From an uncultured Mycobacterium sp. (GTDB taxonomy: Bacteria > Actinomycetota > Actinomycetes > Mycobacteriales > Mycobacteriaceae), in the NCBI GenBank assembly GCA_900078375.1, contig FLQS01000024.1, positions 22,400-86,399 on the forward strand: a stretch of DNA of 64,000 bases, read 5' to 3'. Positions 33,550 through 42,592 of this stretch are shown piece by piece. A program made the translations under genes and the position numbers. Numbering within the stretch: position 1 is the stretch's first letter; every line of letters begins with the position of its first letter. The notes under the pieces are model-generated. The model did no database searches, was not told the DNA's origin, and saw nothing but the letters and a program-made list of their open reading frames with translations.

Positions 33550-34674
33550 GTGCGTTCGGTTGTGCGCTTCAGCGCCCATGTTGGCCGCGGTGTGCGGCGC
33601 CTTGCCCTTGACAGTGCATTGGCCGGCCGGAGGTCGTTCCCGCGTCGGATCGGCGACCTCACGCCTGCGACGCTGTCGGCGATCCTCGGTCGGCGCGTCG
33701 AGTCGGTGACCCATCTCGACGGCGCGGCAGGCACGTCGAGCCGAGCCAGACTCGGGCTCACCGGCGACGGGTTGCCGCCATCGGTTTTCGTCAAGATGTC
33801 CGCCGCCGGGGCGGGGATCAGGATGCTGGGCGAGCTGGCCGGTCTGGGTGAGACCGAGGTGCGGTTCTACCGCGAATTGGCGCCGGAACTCGGTGCCGGC
33901 GTTCCGCGCTCGTACGGCTCCGCGTTCGACAGCCTGACCGGTCGCTTCGTCGTCGTTCTCGAGGACATGACCACCTCGCCTTGCCAGTTCCCGGACACCC
34001 TGCACCCGCTGGCAGTCGATCAGATGGCACAACTGGTCGAGGTCCTCGCCCGTCTGCACGGGACGTTTTGGGGAAGGTTGCCGCAAAAGCAGGGCGGCGG
34101 TGGGCAATTCGGCTGGCTGCTGGCGCCCTCGACTGACCCCTCCAACCTCATGGCGCCCTTGGTGATGCGAATGTCGGCGCGCCGGCTGGCCGATGTGACA
34201 TCGATACCGGTGGATGCCGGTCGCTACATCTGGGAGAACTTTCCCGCCGCCACCGCCACGATCGACAATGGGCCGCACACGGTTTTGCACGGCGACTCCC
34301 ACCCCGGCAACACCTACTTCCGTGATGGACGGGCCGGGCTACTGGACTGGCAGGTCGTCCGGCGCGGCCATCCCTCCCGCGACCTCGCCTACGCGATCGT
34401 GCTCGGCACGCCGGTCAGCGACCGGGCGCGCGTCGAACGCGACCTGCTCGACACCTACCGCAGCGCGCTGGCTGCGCACGGCGGGCCGCGGCTGGATCGC
34501 GACGAGTTGTGGACGCGCTACCGGCAAGCCGTTGTGCACCCGTACGTTTCGGGCCTGTCAACGGCCGGCCTTGGCGGGATGCAGGACGACGGTGTCGCCC
34601 TTGAGGGCTTACGGAGAGCGGTGACCGCGCTGGAGGAAATCGACACCGTCGCCGCGCTGCGACACGCGCGCTGA
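33550..34674 (+). CDS. APH/EcK-like phosphotransferase family protein
   Basis: 374 residues from a leaderless GTG. The kinase-like C-lobe is clear: catalytic loop VLHGDSHPGNTYF and metal motif GLLDWQ, as in aminoglycoside phosphotransferase and ecdysteroid-kinase-like proteins; the N-lobe has VFVKM with the likely ATP Lys. Mycobacterial members of this group are mostly of unknown substrate and need not confer resistance. An earlier in-frame ATG at 33526 would lie before the -10 box. Confidence 0.82.
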   Translation: MRSVVRFSAHVGRGVRRLALDSALAGRRSFPRRIGDLTPATLSAILGRRVESVTHLDGAAGTSSRARLGLTGDGLPPSVFVKMSAAGAGIRMLGELAGLGETEVRFYRELAPELGAGVPRSYGSAFDSLTGRFVVVLEDMTTSPCQFPDTLHPLAVDQMAQLVEVLARLHGTFWGRLPQKQGGGGQFGWLLAPSTDPSNLMAPLVMRMSARRLADVTSIPVDAGRYIWENFPAATATIDNGPHTVLHGDSHPGNTYFRDGRAGLLDWQVVRRGHPSRDLAYAIVLGTPVSDRARVERDLLDTYRSALAAHGGPRLDRDELWTRYRQAVVHPYVSGLSTAGLGGMQDDGVALEGLRRAVTALEEIDTVAALRHAR

Positions 34675-34676
34675 GG

Positions 34677-34964
34677 CTACTTGGGGCAGGTGATGGTGAC
34701 GTAGGCGATGCCCTGGCTACCCGCCGAGCCCGCCGTGTCGATATCGCTCACGGTGCATTGTGACAACGGGGAAAGGGGGGCACCGTTCTCGTACTGCAAC
34801 TGCACGTCGTAGCCTGCCGCGTCTAGGTCACGGATGGTGGCGGCGGCGGACTCCGACCCGGGCTCGGGGATGTTCGGCGGGTCGGCAACAGCCAACGGGG
34901 CCAGCGCAATTGACGTGCCGATACCGATCAGCAGCGTTGCGACGTAGCGCAGTTCGAGCGACAT
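34677..34964 (-). CDS. Small secreted protein of unknown function
   Basis: 95 residues from ATG 34964 (AAGGA upstream). A signal peptide ends near PLAVADPP; the mature chain of about 65 residues has two Cys (SQCTVSD and ITCPK) that can form one disulfide. I do not recognise the family beyond its likeness to small mycobacterial secreted proteins. It is convergent with the phosphotransferase gene, 2 bp away. Confidence 0.7.
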   Translation of the reverse strand: MSLELRYVATLLIGIGTSIALAPLAVADPPNIPEPGSESAAATIRDLDAAGYDVQLQYENGAPLSPLSQCTVSDIDTAGSAGSQGIAYVTITCPK

Positions 34965-35105
34965 CAGGGTCCTTCCTGGACGGCCGGCCAACGGGGCTGC
35001 CGTCAAGGATGACAGCAAAGTCATGGCCGGACTTGCCACTGCGCGAACGGGAGTTGAACAGGTTCCGAACAGCCGACGACTCGTCAGGTCAGGCCGGCGC
35101 GCTGG

Positions 35106-37994
35106 TCACGGCGAGCTGCCTGGGGTGCCGGCCTCCACGGAACGCCGCTCCGCGGATTCCTCCTGCGACGGCCACGATTGCGGTAGCGGGCGCTGACGCA
35201 CCCGTTGGGGCCACCAGAACCACTTGCCGAGAAGCGCCGCGATGGCCGGTGTCATGAACGAGCGAACCACCAGCGTGTCGAACAACAGGCCGAGCGCGAT
35301 CGTCGTTCCCACCTGGCCACCGACCCGAAGGGGACTGACCGACATCGAGGCCATGGTGAAGGCGAACACCAACCCGGCCGAGGTCACCACCGACCCACTG
35401 CCGGCCATTGCGCGGATGATCCCGGTGTTCAACCCGGCATGGATCTCCTCCTTGAACCGGGCCACCAGGAGCAGGTTGTAGTCCGATCCCACCGCCAGCA
35501 GGATGATGACCGCCATCGCGAGTACGAGCCAGTGCAATGGTTGACCCAGGATGTGTTGCCAGAGCAGCACCGAGAGCCCGAACGAAGCGCCAAGCGACAG
35601 CACCACCGTGCCCACGATCACCGCCGCCGCCACCACGCTTCTGGTGATCACCAGCATGATGATGAAGATCAGGCACAGCGCCGCGATGCCGGCGATCATC
35701 AGGTCGTAGTTGGCGCCCTGCTGCATGTCCTTGTAGACCGATGCGGTGCCGCCGAGATAGACCTTCGACCCCTCCAGTGGAGTGCCCTTGATCGCCTCGA
35801 AGGCGGCCGCCTTGATCTTGTCGATGTGTGAGATGCCTTCGGGCGTCGCGGGGTCTCCTTCATGGGAGATGATGAACCGCACCGCTTTTCCGTCCGGCGA
35901 GACGAACATCTTCAGGCCGCGCTTGAATTCCGGGTTGTCGAACACCTCGGGTGGCAGATAGAACGAGTCGTCGTTCTTCGACGCGTCGTAGGCCTGCCCC
36001 AGCGCGGTCGCGTTCTGCTGCATGGCGTCCATCTGGTTCTGCAGGCCACCCATCGTCGACTGCATCGTCAGCATCGTCGATTTCATGGTCTTCATGGTCG
36101 CGATCATCGGCGGCATGATCTGGACCATCTTCGGCATCAGGACGTCGAGCCTGTCCATGTCGACGACCAGCGCCCCGAGATCGTCACTGAGAGTGTCGAT
36201 TCCGTCGAGCGCGTCGAAGATCGACCGAATCGAGTAGCACAGCGGGATGTCGTAGCAGTGCGGTTCCCAGTACAGGTAATTGCGGATGGGCCGGAAGAAG
36301 TCGTCGAAATTGGCGATCTGGTCCCGGATTTGGTTGGTGTCGGCGACCATCTGCTTGGTCTTGCCGACCATGCTGTGGGTGATGCCGACCATCTCTTTGG
36401 TCAGCAGCAGCATGCGCTCCATCGTGTCGATGGTGACCTGCAGCTCGTCGCCCATCTTCAGCATGTCCTTCATGCGGTCCTGCAGGTAGGACATGTTCAT
36501 CGTCTGGTTGGTGCCCTGCATGCTGATGATGAACGGGATCGAGGTGTGCTCGATCGGGGTACCCAGCGGGCGGGTGATCGTCTGCACCCGGCCGATGCCA
36601 GGAATATGGAACACCGACTTGGCGATCCGGTCGACGACGAGCATGTCGGCCGGGTTGCGCACATCGTGGTCGGTTTCGATGAGCAGGAGCTCGGGGTTCA
36701 TCCGGGCTTGCGGGAAGTGTCGGTCGGCGGCCGCGTAGCCCTGGTTGGCCGGAATGTCGCCGGGCAGGTAGTAGCGGTCGTTGTAGTTGGTCTTGTACGA
36801 CGGCAGCGCCAGCAGCCCGATCAGGGACAGTGCGATCGAGGCGACGAGGATCGGTCCGGGCCAGCGGACCACCGCGGTTCCGACGCGCCGCCAGCTGTGG
36901 GTGTTCAACTTCCGTTTGGGCTCGAACAGGCCGAACCGCGCGCCGATCGAGATGACAGCGGCGCCGAGGGTCAATGCCGCGAAGACGACGACCAGCATGC
37001 CGATCGCCAGCGGGAAGCCCAGCGATTGGAAATAGGGCAGCCGGGTGAAGTGCAGACAGAAGGTCGCACCCGCGATGGTCAGGCCCGAGCCCAGAATCAC
37101 GTGGGCGGTGCCGTGGTACATCGAGTAGAACGCCGTCTCACGGTCTTCGCCGGTCAGCCTCGCTTCGTGATAGCGGCCGATGAGGAAGATCGCATAGTCG
37201 GTGGCGGCCGCGATCGCCAGAGTTGCCAGCAGGTTCACCGCGAACGTCGACAGCCCGATGAGCTCGTAGTGGCCGAGGAAGGCGATGACGCCGCGGGCCG
37301 CGGTGAGTTCGGTGAACACCATGACCAGCACGAGGATCACCGTCGTGATGGAGCGGTAGACCAAGAGCAACATCACGAAGATGACGGCGATCGTGATGCC
37401 CTCGATCAGCTTGACGGCCGAGTCGCCGGCGTTGTGTTGATCGTGGCTCAATGCCGTTGGGCCGGTGACGAAGACCTTGATTCCGGCCGGCGGCGGATTG
37501 GCCGCGACGATCTTGGAGACCGCGTCGATCGACTCGTTGGCCAGGGCCTCGCCCTGGTTCCCGGCCAGGTACAGCTGGACGTAGGCGGCCTTGCCGTCGG
37601 CGCTCTGAGAGCCGGCGGCGGTCAGCGGATCGCCCCAGAAGTCCTGGATGTGCTCGACGTGCTTGGTGTCGGCGCGCAGCTTCTGGATCAGGTTGTCGTA
37701 GTAGTGGTGCGCTTCAGGGCCCAGGCGCTGGTCGCCTTCCAACAGGACCATGGCGCTGCTGTTGGAATCGAACTCCTGGAAGGTCTTGCCGACCTGCTTC
37801 ATCGCCTTCATCGACGGCGCGTCCTCGGGCGCCAACGACACCGTGTGCTCTTGGCTCACCTGCTCCAGCGACGGCACAGCGACGCTGAGGACGACGACGA
37901 GGCCCAGCCACAAGAGCACGATCGGCACCGAGAAGGCCCGGACGAACCGGGGGATGAGCGGGTTCTTCTTGGGTGGGGCCTGGAGGTCTGTCAT
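35106..37994 (-). CDS. MmpL-family RND lipid/siderophore transporter
   Basis: 962 residues with 12 TM segments, two periplasmic domains and the Asp-Tyr proton-relay pairs (ATDYAIF and SDYNLL). The second periplasmic loop has a long Met-rich helical hairpin followed by WEPHCYDIPLC, as in the MmpL at 10512-13373; the two are clear paralogues. ATG 37994 overlaps the mmpS stop in ATGA, so they form one unit. MmpS4/5-MmpL4/5 pairs export siderophores and drugs; substrate here is undetermined. Confidence 0.92.
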   Translation of the reverse strand: MTDLQAPPKKNPLIPRFVRAFSVPIVLLWLGLVVVLSVAVPSLEQVSQEHTVSLAPEDAPSMKAMKQVGKTFQEFDSNSSAMVLLEGDQRLGPEAHHYYDNLIQKLRADTKHVEHIQDFWGDPLTAAGSQSADGKAAYVQLYLAGNQGEALANESIDAVSKIVAANPPPAGIKVFVTGPTALSHDQHNAGDSAVKLIEGITIAVIFVMLLLVYRSITTVILVLVMVFTELTAARGVIAFLGHYELIGLSTFAVNLLATLAIAAATDYAIFLIGRYHEARLTGEDRETAFYSMYHGTAHVILGSGLTIAGATFCLHFTRLPYFQSLGFPLAIGMLVVVFAALTLGAAVISIGARFGLFEPKRKLNTHSWRRVGTAVVRWPGPILVASIALSLIGLLALPSYKTNYNDRYYLPGDIPANQGYAAADRHFPQARMNPELLLIETDHDVRNPADMLVVDRIAKSVFHIPGIGRVQTITRPLGTPIEHTSIPFIISMQGTNQTMNMSYLQDRMKDMLKMGDELQVTIDTMERMLLLTKEMVGITHSMVGKTKQMVADTNQIRDQIANFDDFFRPIRNYLYWEPHCYDIPLCYSIRSIFDALDGIDTLSDDLGALVVDMDRLDVLMPKMVQIMPPMIATMKTMKSTMLTMQSTMGGLQNQMDAMQQNATALGQAYDASKNDDSFYLPPEVFDNPEFKRGLKMFVSPDGKAVRFIISHEGDPATPEGISHIDKIKAAAFEAIKGTPLEGSKVYLGGTASVYKDMQQGANYDLMIAGIAALCLIFIIMLVITRSVVAAAVIVGTVVLSLGASFGLSVLLWQHILGQPLHWLVLAMAVIILLAVGSDYNLLLVARFKEEIHAGLNTGIIRAMAGSGSVVTSAGLVFAFTMASMSVSPLRVGGQVGTTIALGLLFDTLVVRSFMTPAIAALLGKWFWWPQRVRQRPLPQSWPSQEESAERRSVEAGTPGSSP

Positions 37995-38422
37995 GCGGAC
38001 TTCACCAGGCAAAAGGTCTGGGCGTTGACACCGGTTGACGTCTTCTCATCCTTGAGCACACCGTCGACCAGGATGCGGCAGCCAATGGTGTCGGTGTCGC
38101 CCTGGGCCACGATATTCGCGCTGGCAGCCGGGGCGGTTGTGGTGAGGGTGAGCGACCAGGGCAGCGTGATGTCACGCGCGATCTGCGGCTGTGCGTCGAG
38201 GTCTAGGTAGTTGATGGTTGCCACCGCGCCCTCGGGGCCGAAGATCTGATACGTCACCTGCTTGGGGTTGAACGGCTTGGTGTCGTTGGCCAGGCCGCTG
38301 CCGGGCCGGGTGAGTTCGGTCTTCCCGAAGACGCCGTGCAGTCGGACGACACCGAACGCGGCAAGAGCCACCACGATAACAATGACCAGCGGAATCCACG
38401 CCCGCCTCAATGCCTTGACCAT
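37991..38422 (-). CDS. MmpS-family accessory membrane protein
   Basis: 143 residues: one N-terminal TM helix (residues 10-30) and a periplasmic beta-sandwich with a Cys pair (IGCRILVDG and TFCLVKSA), typical of MmpS. It works with the adjacent MmpL as a periplasmic adaptor. Tandem repeats 120 bp upstream of its start are candidate regulator sites; no regulator gene is next to it. Confidence 0.9.
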   Translation of the reverse strand: MVKALRRAWIPLVIVIVVALAAFGVVRLHGVFGKTELTRPGSGLANDTKPFNPKQVTYQIFGPEGAVATINYLDLDAQPQIARDITLPWSLTLTTTAPAASANIVAQGDTDTIGCRILVDGVLKDEKTSTGVNAQTFCLVKSA

Positions 38423-38544
38423 AGGATCGCCCGACGAGATTACGAGGCCGACACGAACAGCGCGATGACTCCTTCAGCGCTATTCATGAGCGCGGCCGTC
38501 CGTCTCATCTCAACCCCGTTTTCTTCGTGTCTGGTCGCGACAGC

Positions 38545-38582
38545 TTAGCTGATTTAACTGAGAGATTAGCTCACTTAACTGA
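38545..38582. promoter_or_regulatory. Tandem 17-bp repeats upstream of mmpS
   Basis: TTAGCTGATTTAACTGA (38545-38561) and TTAGCTCACTTAACTGA (38566-38582) differ at two positions and are offset 21 bp, two helical turns, so a regulator could bind both on the same face. They lie in an A/T-rich pocket ahead of mmpS-mmpL. Confidence 0.6.
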
Positions 38583-38736
38583 TCGGACGATACCCCCCGG
38601 TAGCTTCGGCAATCGATCCCCCTCGGCCAATCGTGGGTGAGGTCACATCATCCCCCGAAATGAGATTCAGGCGTCAGTGGGGCAATTGTGCGGTATGGCT
38701 CTTGCGGCGGTGTTTAGCTGTCCTACAATCTTGCCC

Positions 38737-39075
38737 ATGAACGTTACGAGGCTTGCCATGGCTGCCGTTGCGGCCGTTGCGGCGCCGATTGTCCTGGCCG
38801 CGCCGTCGCACGCCGATCCCGACACGGACTTCGCCAACCAGCTGCACACCTTCGGGATCTACGGGCCTCGTGACTACAACGCGTGGATCGGCAAGATCAC
38901 CTGCAAGCGGCTGGCCACCGGTCTGGATAAAGACACCTACGCGTCCGCCAAGTTCATCCTGACCAACCTGCCGTTGGACAGCACGCAGGGCCAGGCGATC
39001 CAGTTCCTCGGCGCAGCGATCGCCACGTACTGCCCGGATCAGGTCGGCGTACTGCAGCGGGCGGCCGTTCAGTAG
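38737..39075 (+). CDS. Secreted DUF732 family protein
   Basis: 112 residues from ATG 38737; TACAAT ends 7 nt before it, so the mRNA is probably leaderless. Signal peptide to about APSHA, then the DUF732 pattern: DFANQLHTFGIYGPRDYNAWIG, a Cys (ITCKRL), helices and a second Cys (TYCPDQ). These small mycobacterial exported proteins have no known activity. Confidence 0.82.
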   Translation: MNVTRLAMAAVAAVAAPIVLAAPSHADPDTDFANQLHTFGIYGPRDYNAWIGKITCKRLATGLDKDTYASAKFILTNLPLDSTQGQAIQFLGAAIATYCPDQVGVLQRAAVQ

Positions 39076-39081
39076 CTCGCG

Positions 39082-39534
39082 ATGGCCGGCCCTGTCGACC
39101 GCGTCCTCATCCAGGACGTGCCCGGCACCCCCGACGACGTTCGGGCTCACTACGTCGATCTGAACAACATCAGGGACGTGCACCCTTTGGTGGTGTCGGT
39201 CGAGAGCCTGTCGCGCACCGATACCGGCGACGGTTACGTACAGGTCTACCGCGTCCGCGACCGCATCCCGCTGGGCGTCGTGAGCCTGCCCATCACCTAC
39301 ACAGCCAGGCTCGAGGTGCCCTCGGCCGGCCCGGTGCTCAGCCAGGCTCGTCAGTTCCCGGCGGTTCGCCTGGATTCGGTGATCTCCTTCGAGCCGATAC
39401 CGGCTGGAACCCGGCTGACCGAACGAATCCGGTTCACCGCGCCATGCCCGCTGCTGACCGTCACCGTCCGCCAGGCGGTCGAGGCCCACAAGGAGATGCT
39501 GGCCGGCATCCGCCGGCATTTCGAGGCCAGCTAG
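39082..39534 (+). CDS. SRPBCC family protein
   Basis: 150 residues with the START-like order: N-terminal strand and helix (GTPDDVRAHYVDLNNIRDVHP), central strands, and a C-terminal amphipathic helix (QAVEAHKEMLAGIRRHF). It starts 6 bp after the DUF732 gene and is probably cotranscribed. Ligand unknown. Confidence 0.75.
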   Translation: MAGPVDRVLIQDVPGTPDDVRAHYVDLNNIRDVHPLVVSVESLSRTDTGDGYVQVYRVRDRIPLGVVSLPITYTARLEVPSAGPVLSQARQFPAVRLDSVISFEPIPAGTRLTERIRFTAPCPLLTVTVRQAVEAHKEMLAGIRRHFEAS

Positions 39535-39579
39535 TTCCCCGCTTCGCTCTCCCCCTGGCCTTCGGCGGGGGGCACCCCC

Positions 39580-39596
39580 AGCCCGCTGGCCGGGCT
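39580..39596. terminator. Weak hairpin between convergent genes
   Basis: AGCCCG and CGGGCT form a 6-bp stem with a 5-nt loop, overlapping the end of the SDR gene. Additional C-runs and G-runs at 39551-39579 may extend the structure. Confidence 0.3.
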
Positions 39597-40335
39597 AGCC
39601 GGCGGTCTTGCCGTTGTCGACGTTGTAGACCGCGCCATGGATCGTCGTCGCGTCGTCGCTGGCCAGGAACGCGATCACCTTTGCCACGTCGACGGGCGCC
39701 ATCATCCCGCGGGGCGCGGCGATCCGCATGATCAGGTTCCAGTCCGCGTCGTCGGGGGTCTTGAACTCCGTCACCTGCGGGGTGAGCATCCCACCCGGGC
39801 AGATCACGTTCACCCGCAACTGCTCCTTGGTGTATTCGATCGCCAGGGCCTTGGTCATGCCGACCAGTCCGTGTTTGGCGGCGCAGTACGCCGCGGAGTA
39901 GACCTCGCCCTCGATGCCGGCGATGGAGGCGACATTGACGATATTGCCGCCAACGTCCAGCAGGTGCGGGAGCGCCGCCCGGATCAGGTAGAAGGGGCCG
40001 TTGAGGTTGACTGCGAGGTCGTAGTCCCAGTCCTCGTCGGTGACCGATGTGGTGTTCCGCATCTGGTGAAAGCCCGCCGCGTTCACCACAACGTCGACGC
40101 GGCCGAAGCGTTCGACGCACTGGGCGACGGCGTCCTTGCAGGCCTGCGCGCTGGTGATGTCGACCGAGGCGTACGCACCGCCGGGAACCGATTCGAACAC
40201 CGTCGCCATCCGCTCGGAATCACGTGCGATGCCGAACACCGTGGCTCCGCGCTCGGCGAACAATTGCGCTGTCGCGGCCCCGAGGCCCGACGACGCGCCT
40301 GTCACCAGCGCGACTTTCCCGTTCAGCTGTGTCAT
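39595..40335 (-). CDS. Short-chain dehydrogenase/reductase
   Basis: 246 residues of classical SDR: cofactor motif TGASSGLG, NAAG at strand 4 and YCAAK (the catalytic Tyr-x3-Lys). Substrate is unknown. AAAGGG lies upstream of the start. It follows the hexad-repeat gene by 21 bp on the same strand and may be cotranscribed with it. Confidence 0.87.
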   Translation of the reverse strand: MTQLNGKVALVTGASSGLGAATAQLFAERGATVFGIARDSERMATVFESVPGGAYASVDITSAQACKDAVAQCVERFGRVDVVVNAAGFHQMRNTTSVTDEDWDYDLAVNLNGPFYLIRAALPHLLDVGGNIVNVASIAGIEGEVYSAAYCAAKHGLVGMTKALAIEYTKEQLRVNVICPGGMLTPQVTEFKTPDDADWNLIMRIAAPRGMMAPVDVAKVIAFLASDDATTIHGAVYNVDNGKTAG

Positions 40336-40356
40336 GCCCCGACCCTTTCTGCGGGG

Positions 40357-40842
40357 CTAGGCGTGCACGTCCTGGAGCCCCACTGCGTTGCGCAGTCCCG
40401 AGCAGTTGTAGCACCCGACACAACCGACGCAGTCGGTGCATCGGGCACAGCCGATGCAACCCGCGCAGCGACGGCAGGCGAAACAGGCCAGGCACGCCAC
40501 GCACTCACGCAACCGGACGGATAGGACGGTGAGTGCGCTGCCTGCGATGACGGCGCTGCCCGCGGTGGCGACCGAGCCGGCGACGACGGCGCTGCCTGCG
40601 GTCGCAACCGAGCCGGCCACGACGGCGCTGCCTGCGGTCGCGATCGCTCCGGCGATGAACGCACTCCCGACGGTGGCGATCGAGTTGGCGACCGCCGCGC
40701 TGTCAAAGGTGCTGATGGATCCGGCGACCACCGCGCTGCGCACGGTGGTGATCGATCCGGCGACGACCGCGCTGTCGGTGGTCGAGACCGAGCCGGCTAT
40801 CGCCGGCGACTCGGGTGGGTTCATGACGGCGAGTGATTTCAC
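40357..40842 (-). CDS. Hexad-repeat solenoid protein with Cys-ladder C-terminus
   Basis: 161 residues made of an 11-residue start and exactly 25 six-residue repeats with no break. Repeats 1-17 mostly follow S-x-x-x-x-G/x (SAVVAG, SVATAG); repeats 18-23 follow C-x-x-C-x-x (CVACLA, CFACRR, CAGCIG, CARCTD, CVGCVG, CYNCSG), giving 12 Cys; the last two are LRNAVG and LQDVHA. Both TGC and TGT codons are used, so the Cys pattern is kept at protein level. The period suits a left-handed beta-helix, in which the Cys would stack in ladders able to bind metal or form disulfides; that is inference. No signal peptide. GTG 40842 is taken as start (possible leaderless); ATG 40824 is an alternative. Function unknown. 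Confidence 0.72.
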   Translation of the reverse strand: MKSLAVMNPPESPAIAGSVSTTDSAVVAGSITTVRSAVVAGSISTFDSAAVANSIATVGSAFIAGAIATAGSAVVAGSVATAGSAVVAGSVATAGSAVIAGSALTVLSVRLRECVACLACFACRRCAGCIGCARCTDCVGCVGCYNCSGLRNAVGLQDVHA

Positions 40843-40886
40843 GTGACGAGCATGTCAGCCCAAGTGCGGTCCGGCCGCCCGAACCG

Positions 40887-40915
40887 TTGATCGGTCAACA
40901 CCGAGCTGCGATAAT
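40887..40915 (+). promoter_or_regulatory. Candidate promoter of the carotenoid operon
   Basis: TTGATC (40887-40892) and GATAAT (40910-40915) are separated by 17 nt. The -35 is part of an imperfect palindrome TTGATCGGTCAA that could bind a regulator. It lies about 165 bp before crtI. Confidence 0.5.
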
Positions 40916-41078
40916 CGGCGGGACTCCATGTCGTTCGTTCGGCCGCTCGACGCGCCGGTCACGGGCTCCTGCCACCCCACCCGACGCATCCCCTTGTGAT
41001 TGCAAAGGCATCAGGCGGGGTACGTCACGAGTGCTCGGTCTGGGCGAACCAAGCCCTCGGCGGGGAGAGGAGCGACTG

Positions 41079-42590
41079 ATGCGTAGCGTGCCTGGTGTCA
41101 CCGACCATGTGGTGGTCGTCGGAGCCGGCCTCTCAGGCTTGTCAGCCGCGCTACACCTGGCCGGCCGCGGCCGCTCGGTCACCGTGGTCGAGCGCCACCC
41201 GTTCCCGGGCGGGCGCATGGGCCAGGCCGATATCGCCGGCTACCGGATCGACACCGGCCCGACCGTCCTGACCATGCCCGACATCATCGCCGATGCGTTC
41301 ACCGCGGTCGGTGCGTCGATGGCCGACCATCTCGACCTCATGCCCGTCGACCCGGCCTACCGGGCAACCTTCGCCGACGGCAGTGCACTGGACGTGCACC
41401 CCGGCGCCGGCGCGATGGCTGCGGCGATCGAAGACTTCGCCGGTCCCGAGCAGGCCGCCGGTTATCTGCGGCTGCGTGACTGGCTCACCGAGCTCTACCG
41501 GCTGGAGTTCGACGGCTTCATCGCCGCCAACTTCGCGTCGCCGCTGTCGCTGCTGACCCCGCAGTTGGCCCGGCTGGCCGCGATCGGCGGGTTCCGCGGT
41601 TGGGAACGGATGGTCAGCCGGTTCGTCACCGATGAACGCGTGCAGCGGATCTTCACCTTCCAGGCGCTCTATGCCGGTGTGCCGCCGCAGCGGGCGCTGG
41701 CCGCGTACGCGGTGATCGCCTACATGGACACCGTTGCCGGCGTCTACTTTCCGCGCGGAGGCATGCGCGCGGTGCCCGAAGCGATGGCGGCGGTCGCCGC
41801 GGCGGCGGGGGTGAAGTTCCGCTACGGATCGAGGGTGACCGCGCTGGAACGCAGCGGTTCGCGGGTGACCGCGGCGCACGTGGGAGATGACCGAATTGCC
41901 TGCGACGCAGTGGTTCTCACGACCGAGCTGCCGCTGACCTATCAGTTGTTGGGGCGCACACCGCGGCGCCCGGTCAAGGTGCGCCCGGCTCCGTCGGCGG
42001 TGGTCGCCCACGTCGGCGTGCCTGCGGTCGGCGAGCGCCTGGCACATCACAACATCAGCTTCGGAGCCAAGTGGGCTGACACCTTCAGCGAGATCACCCG
42101 TGACGGCGTGCTGATGAGCGATCCGTCGCTGCTGGTGACCAGGCCGACCGCGGGAGACCCGACCCTCGCCCCGTCCGGTCGTGACCTGCTCTATGTTCTG
42201 GCTCCCGCCCCGAATCTCGAAGTGGGCGTGGTCGATTGGGAATCAGTGGGGCAGGGCTACGCCAGTGAGGTGGTGGCGACCGCGATCGCACGGCTGATGC
42301 CCGGGCTCGACGCAGAGGTTCTCGACGTCGTCACGCCAGCGGACTGGGCTCGCCAGGGTATGACCGCGGGCAGCCCGTTCGCGTTGGCGCACACGTTCGC
42401 CCAGACCGGTCCGTTCCGGCCCGCCAACATGGTTCGCGGGATCGAGAACGCCGTGCTGGCCGGCGGGTCGACCGTGCCAGGCGTTGGCATGCCCACCGCG
42501 CTGATCTCCGGGCGGCTGGCCGCCGACCGGGTCACCGGCGCCCCCGATCTCTCCCGCACGCGCACCATCGTCAGCTCCGGAAGCAGGTAG
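41079..42590 (+). CDS. crtI: Phytoene desaturase CrtI
   Basis: 503 residues from ATG 41079, preceded by GGGGAGAGGA. The N-terminus is an FAD Rossmann motif (VVVVGAGLSGLSAALHLAGR) and the C-terminus has the carotenoid-desaturase motif around GGSTVPGVGMPTALISG. It converts phytoene to lycopene in four desaturation steps at the membrane. First gene of a seven-gene operon; an in-frame extension to 40833 crosses the promoter and is rejected. Confidence 0.92.
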   Translation: MRSVPGVTDHVVVVGAGLSGLSAALHLAGRGRSVTVVERHPFPGGRMGQADIAGYRIDTGPTVLTMPDIIADAFTAVGASMADHLDLMPVDPAYRATFADGSALDVHPGAGAMAAAIEDFAGPEQAAGYLRLRDWLTELYRLEFDGFIAANFASPLSLLTPQLARLAAIGGFRGWERMVSRFVTDERVQRIFTFQALYAGVPPQRALAAYAVIAYMDTVAGVYFPRGGMRAVPEAMAAVAAAAGVKFRYGSRVTALERSGSRVTAAHVGDDRIACDAVVLTTELPLTYQLLGRTPRRPVKVRPAPSAVVAHVGVPAVGERLAHHNISFGAKWADTFSEITRDGVLMSDPSLLVTRPTAGDPTLAPSGRDLLYVLAPAPNLEVGVVDWESVGQGYASEVVATAIARLMPGLDAEVLDVVTPADWARQGMTAGSPFALAHTFAQTGPFRPANMVRGIENAVLAGGSTVPGVGMPTALISGRLAADRVTGAPDLSRTRTIVSSGSR

Positions 42591-42592
42591 CG

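Noticed and set aside
33550..34674. Aminoglycoside resistance gene
   Set aside because: Only the general kinase-like motifs are present; the family in mycobacteria is large and mostly not resistance-related.
35862..38210. 782-codon plus-strand frame across mmpL/mmpS
   Set aside because: Antisense shadow of high-GC coding DNA; rich in His, Arg, Asp and Val with no domain, and MmpL on the other strand is certain.
40436..40846. Plus-strand 136-codon frame with TALPAVA repeats
   Set aside because: Complement of the hexad gene. The minus strand shows perfect hexad length and a Cys ladder with synonymous variation, which fits real coding better.
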